Shown here: piece by piece, positions 35,914 through 45,438 of the stretch
Numbering within the stretch: the first letter of the stretch is position 1
Layout: each line of letters begins with the position of its first letter
From: Xanthobacteraceae bacterium
Lineage (GTDB): Bacteria; Pseudomonadota; Alphaproteobacteria; Rhizobiales; Xanthobacteraceae
NCBI GenBank assembly: GCA_030037065.1
Contig: JASHRW010000302.1
Coordinates: 1-45,438, forward strand
DNA length: 45,438 nucleotides
Direction of reading: 5' to 3'
Notes under the pieces: generated by a model
Database searches by the model: none
Told to the model about the DNA's origin: nothing
Seen by the model: the letters and a program-made list of their open reading frames with translations, nothing else
Program-made: the position numbers and the translations under genes

Positions 35914-38900
35914 ATGGGGATGCACCGTCGTGCAACGCAGCAAACTGCGTCATTTTCGCCGAGAATCTACTATTTTCATCCCCTGCTCGCCGGTCCCCGT
36001 CCGTTATGGCCGCGGCATCTACGCCGCTGCCGCGAAATGGGCTTCGACCATGTGCTGAGCGCACCGCTGTTCGCGCCGGGCGGCCTGGGCGACGTTTTCC
36101 TCACTGCCGACCACCATAAACTGCACCCGGCGATCGATTCCACGCTCAGCGCCGACGAAGGGGTGGCGGCGCTGGCCCAAGAGTGCCGGGAATTCGGGCT
36201 CGGTCTCCTCCTCGATATCGTGCTTGGTCGCGTCGCACAGGATGCGCAGCTTTTGCAATCGCATCCCGCCTGGTTCGCCGGCGCGGCGAACGGACATGCC
36301 GTCGATCCGCGCGGCAGGCTGCACCAACCGGCGGCTGCCTATCTGCTCTTCGACGAACCGTCCATTGCTGGCGCCGCCACCACCTGGTGGATCGAGCGCC
36401 TGCTGCGTCTCGCCCATGCGGGGGCTTGCGGATTCTGTTTTTCAGAACCGGACCTGGCGCCACCGGCCGTCTGGCGGCGTGTCATTGCTTCTATCAAGCA
36501 AAGCCTTCCCGAATTTCGCGTCATAGCGTCCACGCCGGGGATGAGCTGGACCGACATCGCGGGCCTAGCCGGAGCCGGTTTCGATGGTGCTATTTCGTCG
36601 GCGGCCTGGTGGGATGGCCGGGCGAGCTGGCTCGTCGAGGAGCATGAGACCTTACGCGCTCTGGGTTCCGTCATCGCCGCGCCCGAGGCGCCCTTCGGTC
36701 CGCGCCTCGCCCGACGCTTCAGCAATCTCGACGATCCGGTGCCACTCTACCGCCACATGGCGCGGCGCTCGGCAGCAATCGGCGACGGGTTCATGGTGCC
36801 AATGGGCTTCGAATACGGCGCCATCGAGGACATGGATGCCCGCCAAGCCGACGCCGACGAATCTCTTCTCGTTTCGCCGGGCCGCAACATCGATCTGTCA
36901 TCGGAGCTTCGCGAAGCGAACGCGCTGAGCGAGCAGCTCGCACAACTCCGCCTCCACGGTGAAATGCGCAGCTTTACCGATCCTGCCGAACGCGCGGCGG
37001 CTCTTTTGCGTTCGGACGCACCGAGCATACGCGACGCGTCGGCCTCTGTCGTGGTTCTCATCAATTCCGATCTGCAGCGTGAGACCACGCTACCGATTCC
37101 GCTCGAACCCCTGCCGCCCGTCGCCGGAGCAGCGCTGGTCGTGCGCAAGGTGATTTCCACCGACCGCGAGGGCAATGGCGCGCTTGCACCCGGCGAGATC
37201 CGCGTGCTGCAAGCGGTCAAGAGCGAACCGATAAGGCTTCCTCGCCCCGATGTGCCGCCGGCCAAATCGGCAGGTGCGTCCCGCATCGTGATCGACAATA
37301 TCGCACCGAGCGTCGAGGGCGGACGCTTTGCGGCAAAGCGCGTTGTCGGTGAGGCGGTCGTCATCGAGGCCGACGTGTTTGCCGACGGTCACGAGGTCCT
37401 CGGCGCCGAATTGCTGTGGCGGAGCGCCGATCGGAAGGAATGGCGCCGGCTGCCGATGCAGCTCGTCAACAACGATCGTTGGCGAGCGACGGTCCAGCCG
37501 GAGCGCATCGGCCGCTACGAATTCACCGTGGAAGGTTGGCTGGATCGATACGGCACGCTCAGGCGCGACATCGCGGTCAAACGCGCGGCCGGCGCCGACG
37601 TCAGCAACGAAATTGCCGAAGGGCGACAGCTTCTCGAACGGGCGAGCCGCCGCGTGCGTTGCAGCGCCGGCAAGGTCATCGCCGCCGCCATCGGCTGGCT
37701 CAACGACGCGTCGCCCGAGCAGAGCGTCGATATCCTGCTCGCCCGCGACATCTGTGATGTAATGTATGAAGCCGAGGAGCGGGATTTTGCCTGCCGCCGG
37801 AAGCCCGCTTTGCCGCTCGATGTCGAGCGGCCGCAGGCTTCATTCGCCTCCTGGTACGAATTGTTTCCGCGCTCGGCTTCGCCAATACCGGGCCGGCACG
37901 GCACCTTGGCCGATGTGATCGCTCGCCTGCCCGCCATCAGGCAGATGGGGTTCGACGTGCTTTATCTGCCGCCGATTCATCCGATCGGCACCACCAACCG
38001 CAAGGGTAAGAACAACGCGCTGCACGCGGAGCCGGACGATGTCGGCAGCGTCTATGCCATCGGCAGCAGCGAAGGCGGCCACACGGCGATCCATCCTGCG
38101 CTCGGCACGCTGGACGATTTCCGGCAATTGCGCGATGCAGTTGAAGCACACGGCATGGAGCTGGCGCTCGATTTCGCCATTCAATGCTCGGCGGATCATC
38201 CCTGGCTCGTCCAGCATCCCGAATGGTTCAACTGGCGCCCGGACGGATCCATCCGCTACGCGGAAAATCCGCCGAAGAAATACGAAGATATCGTCAACGT
38301 CGATTTCTACAGCCGCGACGCAATTCCTTCTCTTTGGAACGCGCTGCGCGATGTCGTCCTGTTCTGGGTCGCCGAAGGTATAAAGACCTTCCGCGTCGAC
38401 AATCCGCACACCAAGCCACTGCCCTTCTGGGAATGGCTCATTGCCGAAGTGCACGCTGAAAATCCCGACGTGATCTTTCTGTCGGAAGCATTCACACGGC
38501 CGAAGATGATGTACCGTCTGGCAAAAGCCGGATTCTCCCAGTCGTACACCTATTTCACCTGGCGCAACACCAAGCAGGAGCTGATCGACTACTTCACCGA
38601 GCTGACGACGGCCGAAGTCAAGGAATTCTTTCGCCCGCATCTATTCGTCAATACGCCTGACATCAACCCGCATTTTCTGCAGACATCGGGGCGCCCGGGC
38701 TTTCTCATTCGCGCCGCTTTGGCAGCGACGCTGTCGGGATTGTGGGGCATCTTTTCCGGCTTCGAATTGTGCGAATCGGCGGCACTGCCGGGTCGCGAGG
38801 AATACCTGGATTCCGATAAATATCAGATCAGGACGCGCCGCTTCGACGCGTCGGGCAATATCGTCGCCGAAATCGGCAAGCTCAACCGCATCCGCAAGGC

Positions 38901-39216
38901 GCACCCGCCGCTGCAGACCCATCTCGGACTGCGGTTCTATCCGGCTCACAACGATCAGGTAATTTTTTATGGCAAGCCGTTGCCGGCGGCGCACGATCTG
39001 ATTCTATGTGCGGTCAGCCTCGATCCATTCCACGTCCAGGAAACGACTGTGGAAGTGCCGTTGTGGGAATGGAGCCTGCCGGACACGGCGAGCTTCGCCG
39101 TTCACGACCTGATGCGTGACACCGAGACTGTTCGCTCCGGCAAGCTGCAGCGGCTGCGACTCGATCCTGCCGACACTCCGTTCGCCATCTGGCGCATCGC
39201 GCCGGCGGGAGACTGA
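35914..39216 (+). CDS. glgE: Alpha-1,4-glucan:maltose-1-phosphate maltosyltransferase GlgE with extra N-terminal GH13-like domain
   Basis: C-terminal part: MGFDVLYLPPIHPIGTTNRKGKNN, GIKTFRVDNPHTKPLPFWEWLIAEVH, FLSEAFTRPKMMYRLAKAGFSQSYTYFTWRN. ORF opens at TTG 35863. Confidence 0.9.
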   Translation: MGMHRRATQQTASFSPRIYYFHPLLAGPRPLWPRHLRRCREMGFDHVLSAPLFAPGGLGDVFLTADHHKLHPAIDSTLSADEGVAALAQECREFGLGLLLDIVLGRVAQDAQLLQSHPAWFAGAANGHAVDPRGRLHQPAAAYLLFDEPSIAGAATTWWIERLLRLAHAGACGFCFSEPDLAPPAVWRRVIASIKQSLPEFRVIASTPGMSWTDIAGLAGAGFDGAISSAAWWDGRASWLVEEHETLRALGSVIAAPEAPFGPRLARRFSNLDDPVPLYRHMARRSAAIGDGFMVPMGFEYGAIEDMDARQADADESLLVSPGRNIDLSSELREANALSEQLAQLRLHGEMRSFTDPAERAAALLRSDAPSIRDASASVVVLINSDLQRETTLPIPLEPLPPVAGAALVVRKVISTDREGNGALAPGEIRVLQAVKSEPIRLPRPDVPPAKSAGASRIVIDNIAPSVEGGRFAAKRVVGEAVVIEADVFADGHEVLGAELLWRSADRKEWRRLPMQLVNNDRWRATVQPERIGRYEFTVEGWLDRYGTLRRDIAVKRAAGADVSNEIAEGRQLLERASRRVRCSAGKVIAAAIGWLNDASPEQSVDILLARDICDVMYEAEERDFACRRKPALPLDVERPQASFASWYELFPRSASPIPGRHGTLADVIARLPAIRQMGFDVLYLPPIHPIGTTNRKGKNNALHAEPDDVGSVYAIGSSEGGHTAIHPALGTLDDFRQLRDAVEAHGMELALDFAIQCSADHPWLVQHPEWFNWRPDGSIRYAENPPKKYEDIVNVDFYSRDAIPSLWNALRDVVLFWVAEGIKTFRVDNPHTKPLPFWEWLIAEVHAENPDVIFLSEAFTRPKMMYRLAKAGFSQSYTYFTWRNTKQELIDYFTELTTAEVKEFFRPHLFVNTPDINPHFLQTSGRPGFLIRAALAATLSGLWGIFSGFELCESAALPGREEYLDSDKYQIRTRRFDASGNIVAEIGKLNRIRKAHPPLQTHLGLRFYPAHNDQVIFYGKPLPAAHDLILCAVSLDPFHVQETTVEVPLWEWSLPDTASFAVHDLMRDTETVRSGKLQRLRLDPADTPFAIWRIAPAGD

Positions 39217-39218
39217 TC

Positions 39219-42200
39219 GTGGACGCACAAACGACCAAACAGGTTGCGCCGACAAAGGCGGCATCGGCAAAAGTCGCACCGACACAATCAGATCCGCTCT
39301 GGTATAAAGACGTTTGCATCTATCAATTGCACATCAAGTCCTTTTTCGACAGTAACGGTGACGGCATCGGGGATTTTCCCGGACTGATCTCGAAGCTCGA
39401 TTACATCGCCGACTTGGGCGCCAACGCGATCTGGCTCTTGCCATTCTATCCGTCGCCGTTGCTGGACGACGGCTACGACATCAGCGAATACCGTAACGTT
39501 CATCCCGAATACGGCACGCTTGCCGACTTCCGCCGCTTCGTTCGTGCCGCGCACGCGCGCGGTCTCCGCGTCATCACCGAGCTCGTCGTCAATCACACCT
39601 CAGATCAGCATCGCTGGTTCCAACGCGCTCGGCGCGCCAAGCCCGATTCGTCGTGGCGTAATTTCTACGTCTGGTCCGACACCGATCAGAAATACGCCGG
39701 TACGCGCATCATTTTCGTCGACAGCGAGCGCTCCAACTGGACCTGGGACCCGGTTGCCAACGCCTATTATTGGCACCGCTTCTACTCGCATCAGCCGGAT
39801 CTGAATTTCGACAATCCGCATGTGCTGCAGGCTGTCCTCGGCGTGATGCGGTTTTGGCTGGAAATGGGAGTCGACGGTTTGCGGCTCGACGCCGTTCCCT
39901 ACTTGGTCGAGCGCGAAGGCACCAGCAACGAGAACCTTCCCGAGACGCACGCGGTTCTCAAGCGCTTCCGTTCCGAGGTGGACGCCGCCTTTCCCGGCCG
40001 AATGCTGCTCGCCGAAGTGAACCAATGGCCGGAGGATACCAAAGACTATTTCGGCGACGGCGACGAATGCCATATGGCGTTCCACTTTCCGCTGATGCCG
40101 CGCATGTACATGGCGATCGCGCGCGAGGACCGCTTTCCGATCAGCGACATCATGCGTCAGACGCCGCCGATTCCGAGCAATTGCCAATGGGCGATCTTTT
40201 TGCGCAATCACGATGAACTGACGCTCGAAATGGTGACCGACAACGAGCGGGACTATCTGTGGCAAACCTATGCGGCGGATCGACGCGCGCGGCTCAATCT
40301 CGGAATTCGCCGCCGGCTGGCGCCGCTGCTCGAACGCGACCGCCGCCGCATCGAGCTGATGAACAGCCTGCTGCTTTCCATGCCCGGCACGCCGATCATC
40401 TATTACGGCGACGAAATCGGGATGGGCGACAATATCCATCTTGGCGACCGCAACGGCGTGCGCACGCCGATGCAATGGTCGCCCGACCGCAATGGTGGAT
40501 TCTCGCGCGCCGATCCGGCGGCCCTGGTTTCTCCGCCGGTCATGGATCCGCTTTACGGCTATGGCGCAGTCAACGTCGAGGCGCAAACACGCGACCCGCA
40601 TTCGCAGTTGAACTGGATGCGCCGAATGCTGGCGGTGCGTCGCCGGCACGCGGCGTTCGGGCGCGGTACGTTGACGTTCCTTTATCCGAGGAATCGAAAG
40701 ATCCTCGCCTTTCTACGCGAGTTCGAGGGTGAGACCCTGCTGTGTGTCGCCAACTTGGCGCACAGTCATCAGGCGGTGGAACTCGATCTTTCGGCCTTCG
40801 TCGGCCGTGTTCCGGTGGAACTTAATGCCGGCACGCCGTTTCCTCCGATTGGAGAACTCACCTATCTGCTCACGCTGCCGCCTTATGGATTTTATTGGTT
40901 CGTGTTGGGAACGGTGAGCGACTGGCCGGTTTGGCACACGCCGGCACCCGAACCGATGCCGGAATTCATGACGCTGGTTATGCGCGGATGCCTGCACGAT
41001 GCTCTCTGCACCACCGCCCGAGAGGCGATCGAACGCGACATCCTGCCTCAATACATCGCCAAGCGCCGTTGGTTCGGGCTCAAGGATGAAAAGATCGAAT
41101 CGACGCGGCTTGCCCATCTCACCGATATCGGCGAAGCCGGTCAGGAAATCCTGCTCGGCGAGGTCGAGGTCAAGACCAGGAGCGGCACAAGCTGCTGGCT
41201 CCTGCCGTTCGGAATTCATTGGGAAGACGAACCGACCGCGGCATTGCCCAACAGACTTGCGCTGGCTCAGGTGCGTCTTCGCCGGCGTGTGGGCCTGCTG
41301 ACGGACGGCTTCGCACTGTCCGAATTTGCCGGCCGCTTCGCCAGCGCGCTCGCATCCGACGCTGAGTTCAAGGATGCCGACGGCGTCCTGCGCTTCCGCA
41401 GCGCGGCGGCCAGCCGAGAGTTGCTTCAGGTGACGCCCGACGCGGAGGTGAACTGGCTTGCAGCGGAGCAATCGAATAGTTCGCTGACCATCGGCGACAA
41501 GGTCATGCTGAAAATATACCGGCGCATTTCGCCTGGTGAACATCCGGAAGCGGAGATGGGGCGCTACCTGACGGAGCGGGGCTTTACCCATGCGCCGCCG
41601 TTCCTCGGAGACGTTATTCGTGTCGCCAAAGACGGAACGCCGCACGCGCTCGCCGTGGCGCTCGGCTTCGTCCGCAATCAAGGCGATGCCTGGTCATGGA
41701 CTCTCGATCAGCTCAAGCGCGCACTCGACGCGATTGCCGCGCCGGAAGCCGAGCCCGATATCGAACTTGCGGACCTGCAGACCGTTATGGCGACGATCGG
41801 CCAGCGGTTGGGTGAAATGCACGCGATCCTCGCCGCCGAAACCGCGGAGGAGACGTTTGCTCCACGGACCGCGGACGCAACCGACGCAACGCATTGGGCG
41901 CATAAAATCGAGGACAAGCTGGTTAAAGCCTTAGACTCCGTCGCACAACGCCAGACCTGGGAGCGCGAGCCGGATCGCGAGCGGGCGCATGCGTTAATCG
42001 AGTCCCGCAACGCAGCCGTCGCGGCGGTGCGCCGTCTTGCCAAGAGCAGCGACGGCACGCTGATGACCCGCATCCACGGCGATTTCCACTTGGGACAGGT
42101 CCTCGTCGCGAGCGGCGACATGTTCATCATCGATTTCGAAGGGGAACCGACAGTCCCACTCGCCGACCGCCGGGCCAAAATGAGTCCGCTGCGCGATACC

Positions 42201-42539
42201 GCCGGCCTGTTGCGTTCGATCGATTACGCGGGCGCGACTCTCATGGAACGGGACGACGCGACTGTCTTGCCGCTCGATGAAGGCCGGCGCGATCAGTTCA
42301 TTACCCGGTTCCGCCGCACTGCTTCGCAGGCTTTCCTGCGCGGCTATTGGACAACGAGCGTGCTGCGCGACACGCCGGCGACGCGCGCGTTGCTCGACCT
42401 GTTTCTGATCGAAAAAGCCGCCTACGAAATTTCCTACGAATCGGCGAACCGGCCGAACTGGATCGGGGTGCCGGTGGCAGGGCTATCGCGGCTATTGTCG
42501 CGCATTCTCGAAAAAGAGCCGAGGCCGAGCCATGGCTGA
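39219..42539 (+). CDS. treS: Trehalose synthase-maltokinase fusion (TreS-Pep2/Mak)
   Basis: N-terminal GH13 ([47 protein letters not shown]); C-terminal kinase [27 protein letters not shown]. Confidence 0.93.
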   Translation: MDAQTTKQVAPTKAASAKVAPTQSDPLWYKDVCIYQLHIKSFFDSNGDGIGDFPGLISKLDYIADLGANAIWLLPFYPSPLLDDGYDISEYRNVHPEYGTLADFRRFVRAAHARGLRVITELVVNHTSDQHRWFQRARRAKPDSSWRNFYVWSDTDQKYAGTRIIFVDSERSNWTWDPVANAYYWHRFYSHQPDLNFDNPHVLQAVLGVMRFWLEMGVDGLRLDAVPYLVEREGTSNENLPETHAVLKRFRSEVDAAFPGRMLLAEVNQWPEDTKDYFGDGDECHMAFHFPLMPRMYMAIAREDRFPISDIMRQTPPIPSNCQWAIFLRNHDELTLEMVTDNERDYLWQTYAADRRARLNLGIRRRLAPLLERDRRRIELMNSLLLSMPGTPIIYYGDEIGMGDNIHLGDRNGVRTPMQWSPDRNGGFSRADPAALVSPPVMDPLYGYGAVNVEAQTRDPHSQLNWMRRMLAVRRRHAAFGRGTLTFLYPRNRKILAFLREFEGETLLCVANLAHSHQAVELDLSAFVGRVPVELNAGTPFPPIGELTYLLTLPPYGFYWFVLGTVSDWPVWHTPAPEPMPEFMTLVMRGCLHDALCTTAREAIERDILPQYIAKRRWFGLKDEKIESTRLAHLTDIGEAGQEILLGEVEVKTRSGTSCWLLPFGIHWEDEPTAALPNRLALAQVRLRRRVGLLTDGFALSEFAGRFASALASDAEFKDADGVLRFRSAAASRELLQVTPDAEVNWLAAEQSNSSLTIGDKVMLKIYRRISPGEHPEAEMGRYLTERGFTHAPPFLGDVIRVAKDGTPHALAVALGFVRNQGDAWSWTLDQLKRALDAIAAPEAEPDIELADLQTVMATIGQRLGEMHAILAAETAEETFAPRTADATDATHWAHKIEDKLVKALDSVAQRQTWEREPDRERAHALIESRNAAVAAVRRLAKSSDGTLMTRIHGDFHLGQVLVASGDMFIIDFEGEPTVPLADRRAKMSPLRDTAGLLRSIDYAGATLMERDDATVLPLDEGRRDQFITRFRRTASQAFLRGYWTTSVLRDTPATRALLDLFLIEKAAYEISYESANRPNWIGVPVAGLSRLLSRILEKEPRPSHG

Positions 42540-44739
42540 AGCCCGGCTCAAGGCTTTGTGGCAGCTCGACACGCTGTCCGCTCGCGCGCTCGCGCGCTGC
42601 GTACATGACGATCCGTTCGCCGTGCTCGGTCCGCACGATACCCACCATGGACGTGTCATCCGCGCCTTTCTGCTTGGCGCCAAGCAGGTCGAGGTCTTGC
42701 GACGCGACGGCAGCCTGCTGGCGCCGCTTGAACCGGCGGAGGAACCCGGCCTGTTCGAGAACATTGTTTCCGAGCGAGTGCCTTATCGGTTGCGTATTGG
42801 CTGGCCCGATGCCGTCCAGGAAACCGAGGATCCCTATTCGTTCGGTCTTCTGCTCGGCGACATCGACCTTCATCTCTTCAACGAAGGCCGCCATTTCGAA
42901 CTGGCGCATTGCCTTGGCGGGCAGACGATGTCGATCGATGGAGTCAACGGCGTCCGCTTTGCGGTGTGGGCGCCGAACGCCACGCGCGTGAGCGTGGTCG
43001 GCGATTTCAATTCCTGGGATCCGCGGCGGCATCCGATGCGGTTGCGGCATCGTGCCGGCATTTGGGAATTGTTCATTCCGCGCGTGGCTCCCGGCTCGCA
43101 CTACAAATACGCCATCCGCGGTCCCGGCGGCGTCGAACTGCCATGGAAGGCCGATCCGCTCGCGCGGCAAACCGAAGCGCCGCCTAACACCGCATCCGTC
43201 GTGCCGTACCCCGAGCAGCATCATTGGCATGATCGGCAATGGATGGCGGAACGCGGCAGGCGGCAAGCGCCGGACGCGCCGATTGCGATCTATGAAGTGC
43301 ACCTCGGCTCCTGGCTGCGGCCGGACCCGCATGGCGGCGACGAAACGCTGTGGGATTCTGCCGCCCGGCGCCTGGTTCCTTACCTCGTTGAGACGGGATT
43401 TACCCACGTCGAGCTTTTGCCCATCACCGAGCATCCGTTCGGCGGCTCGTGGGGTTACCAGCCACTCGCCCTGTTCGCGCCGACCGGGCGATATGGCACG
43501 CCGCAAGGCCTCATGCGATTTATCGATGCGCTGCATGCTGCAGGCATCGGCATTATTCTCGACTGGGTGCCGGCGCATTTTCCCACCGACCCGCATGGTC
43601 TGGCGCGGTTCGATGGCACTGCGCTCTATGAGCATCTCGACCCGCGCGAGGGCTTTCATCACGACTGGAACACTTACATCTACAATTTTGGCCGGCGTGA
43701 GGTGCAAGGCTTTCTGATCGCCAGCGCGCTTTACTGGCTGGAGCATTTCCATGTCGACGGGCTCCGCGTCGATGCGGTGGCCTCGATGCTCTATCGTGAC
43801 TACAGCCGCCGCGAAGGTGAATGGATCCCGAATGTTTATGGCGGACGCGAGAACCTCGAGGCCATCGGTTTTCTCCGCCACCTCAATACGGTCGTGGGCG
43901 AACGCTGTCCGGGTGCCATCATGGTCGCCGAGGAATCGACCGCGTGGCCTGGCGTCAGCCGGCCTGTATCAAGCGGCGGCCTCGGCTTTTCTTACAAGTG
44001 GAACATGGGCTGGATGCACGACACGCTTGAATACATGCAGAAGGAGCCCATCCATCGGCAATACCATCATCACGACATGACGTTCGGTTTGCTCTATGCG
44101 TTCTCGGAAAATTTCATTCTGCCGCTCTCGCACGACGAAGTGGTTTACGGAAAGCGGTCGCTGATCGGCAAAATGCCGGGCGATCACTGGCAGCGGTTTG
44201 CCAATCTGCGCGCCTATTTGGGCTTCATGTGGGGTCATCCGGGCAAGAAACTTCTGTTCATGGGCGGCGAGTTCGCCCAGGAGGGTGAATGGGACCACGA
44301 CAGCGAGCTGGATTGGGCGTCGATCGGCGATCCGGCGCACGTTGGCATTCAGAATCTCGTGCGCGATTTGAACCGCGTGTACCGGCAGGAGCCCGCCCTA
44401 CATCGGCGCGATAGCGAGGGCAGCGGCTTTGCCTGGGCGGTGGGCGACGATCGATCGAATGCGGCATTCGCGTTTCTGCGCTTCGCGGCCGAGCAAAAGC
44501 CGGTTCTCGTCGTCTGCAACATGACGCCGGTGCCGCGGCACGATTATCGGATCGGCGTTCCGCATGGCGGACCGTGGCGGGAAATCCTCAACACCGATTC
44601 CAATTATTATGGCGGATCGAACATGGGGAACGCGGGCCATGTCGAGGCTTCCGCTATCCCGACGCACGGCCAGCCGCATTCACTTCAGGTCACGCTGCCG
44701 CCGTTGGCTACGATCTATCTGCGCCACGAAGGACGCTAA
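42532..44739 (+). CDS. glgB: 1,4-alpha-glucan branching enzyme
   Basis: 735 aa; [86 protein letters not shown]. Confidence 0.95.
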   Translation: MAEARLKALWQLDTLSARALARCVHDDPFAVLGPHDTHHGRVIRAFLLGAKQVEVLRRDGSLLAPLEPAEEPGLFENIVSERVPYRLRIGWPDAVQETEDPYSFGLLLGDIDLHLFNEGRHFELAHCLGGQTMSIDGVNGVRFAVWAPNATRVSVVGDFNSWDPRRHPMRLRHRAGIWELFIPRVAPGSHYKYAIRGPGGVELPWKADPLARQTEAPPNTASVVPYPEQHHWHDRQWMAERGRRQAPDAPIAIYEVHLGSWLRPDPHGGDETLWDSAARRLVPYLVETGFTHVELLPITEHPFGGSWGYQPLALFAPTGRYGTPQGLMRFIDALHAAGIGIILDWVPAHFPTDPHGLARFDGTALYEHLDPREGFHHDWNTYIYNFGRREVQGFLIASALYWLEHFHVDGLRVDAVASMLYRDYSRREGEWIPNVYGGRENLEAIGFLRHLNTVVGERCPGAIMVAEESTAWPGVSRPVSSGGLGFSYKWNMGWMHDTLEYMQKEPIHRQYHHHDMTFGLLYAFSENFILPLSHDEVVYGKRSLIGKMPGDHWQRFANLRAYLGFMWGHPGKKLLFMGGEFAQEGEWDHDSELDWASIGDPAHVGIQNLVRDLNRVYRQEPALHRRDSEGSGFAWAVGDDRSNAAFAFLRFAAEQKPVLVVCNMTPVPRHDYRIGVPHGGPWREILNTDSNYYGGSNMGNAGHVEASAIPTHGQPHSLQVTLPPLATIYLRHEGR

Positions 44740-45438
44740 TGTCAGCACTGCCGGCACGACTGGAGCCCGGAGCGCCAGCGCCTCTCGGCGCCACCTGGGA
44801 TGGGTTGGGCATCAATTTCGCGGTGTTTTCCGCCCATGCCGAACGGGTCGAATTGTGCATCTTCGATCAGACGGCGCGTCGCGAAGTGGTCCGTTTCGAC
44901 TTGCCGGAGTGCACCGACGAGGTGTGGCACGGTTATCTGCCCGATGCGCGCATCGGCCTGATCTACGGCTACCGCGCGTACGGTCCCTACAATCCGCAAG
45001 AGGGTCACCGTTTCAATCCCTACAAACTTCTGATTGATCCCTATGCCAAGCAGTTTGCCGGCAGCTTTCGCTGGTCGGACGCTCTGTTCGGCTATCGGAT
45101 CCACTCGCCGCGGGCCGACCTTTCCTACGACCGGCGCGACAGTGCGCCGGTGACGTTGAAGTGCATGGTGTGTGAGGACGTATTCGACTGGAGGGACGAT
45201 CATCCCCCCAACGTGCCCTGGTCGGACACCGTCATCTATGAAACGCATGTGCGCGGCATGACGATGTTGCGCGACGATATCCGTGCCGGGGAGCGGGGCA
45301 CATTTGCGGCTTTGTCGAATCCCAGGATCATCCGCTACCTGCAGGATCTCGGCATCACCGCGATCGAGTTGTTGCCAATCCATGCGTTCCTGCAGGATCG
45401 CGTGCTTGTCGAACGCGGATTGAGCAATTACTGGGGCT
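44739..45438 (+). CDS. glgX: Second GlgX-type debranching enzyme, truncated by the window end
   Basis: ATG at 44739 (TAATG overlap with glgB); [43 protein letters not shown]...GYRAYGPYNPQEGHRFNPYKLLIDPYAKQ; absent from the ORF track because it has no stop in the window. Confidence 0.9.
   Translation, partial: MSALPARLEPGAPAPLGATWDGLGINFAVFSAHAERVELCIFDQTARREVVRFDLPECTDEVWHGYLPDARIGLIYGYRAYGPYNPQEGHRFNPYKLLIDPYAKQFAGSFRWSDALFGYRIHSPRADLSYDRRDSAPVTLKCMVCEDVFDWRDDHPPNVPWSDTVIYETHVRGMTMLRDDIRAGERGTFAALSNPRIIRYLQDLGITAIELLPIHAFLQDRVLVERGLSNYWG

Noticed and set aside
42301-43881. 526-aa minus-strand ORF across treS/glgB
   Set aside because: Crosses a real gene boundary in antisense and has no motif.
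1-45438. tRNA/rRNA genes, insertion sequences, prophage, toxin-antitoxin or CRISPR-Cas loci
   Set aside because: Intergenic gaps were read by eye and no transposase, integrase, Cas or phage-like proteins were seen; tRNAscan-SE and Infernal would be needed to exclude small RNAs formally.

Overview
High-GC window, probably from a hopanoid-producing alphaproteobacterium (Hyphomicrobiales-like, inferred from protein character only). No mobile element, CRISPR array, rRNA or tRNA was recognised. Modules from left to right: (1) zinc-type alcohol dehydrogenase and an NAD(P)-aldehyde/succinate-semialdehyde dehydrogenase; (2) a partial hopanoid side-chain locus: hpnG (-), hpnA (+), then a minus-strand run GT2 > AI-2E/PerM permease > unknown YkoP-like protein > hpnI > hpnJ, with no hpnK, hpnH or squalene-hopene cyclase in view; (3) small hypothetical genes, a KefB-type antiporter with a C-terminal Usp region, and two tiny overlapping zinc-binding proteins; (4) hisZ-hisG-hisS on the minus strand; (5) a YoaK/DUF1275 permease and an alpha/beta hydrolase; (6) a tightly overlapping ~12 kb operon encoding alternative complex III (actA-F), a small unknown membrane protein, a SCO protein and a caa3-type A2-family cytochrome oxidase; (7) a GlgE-pathway cluster glgX - glgE (with a degenerate GH13-like N-domain) - treS/maltokinase fusion - glgB - second glgX (cut by the window end). 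Items most worth a second look: the fused ACIII/caa3 operon and its uncharacterised linker protein, the YkoP-like gene sitting where hpnK might be expected, a uORF with a duplicated start sequence ahead of hisZ, the overlapping zinc mini-proteins, the pseudo-amylase domain on GlgE, and an in-frame VKTGQ repeat at the glgX N-terminus. All calls come from reading the sequence by eye; no searches were run.
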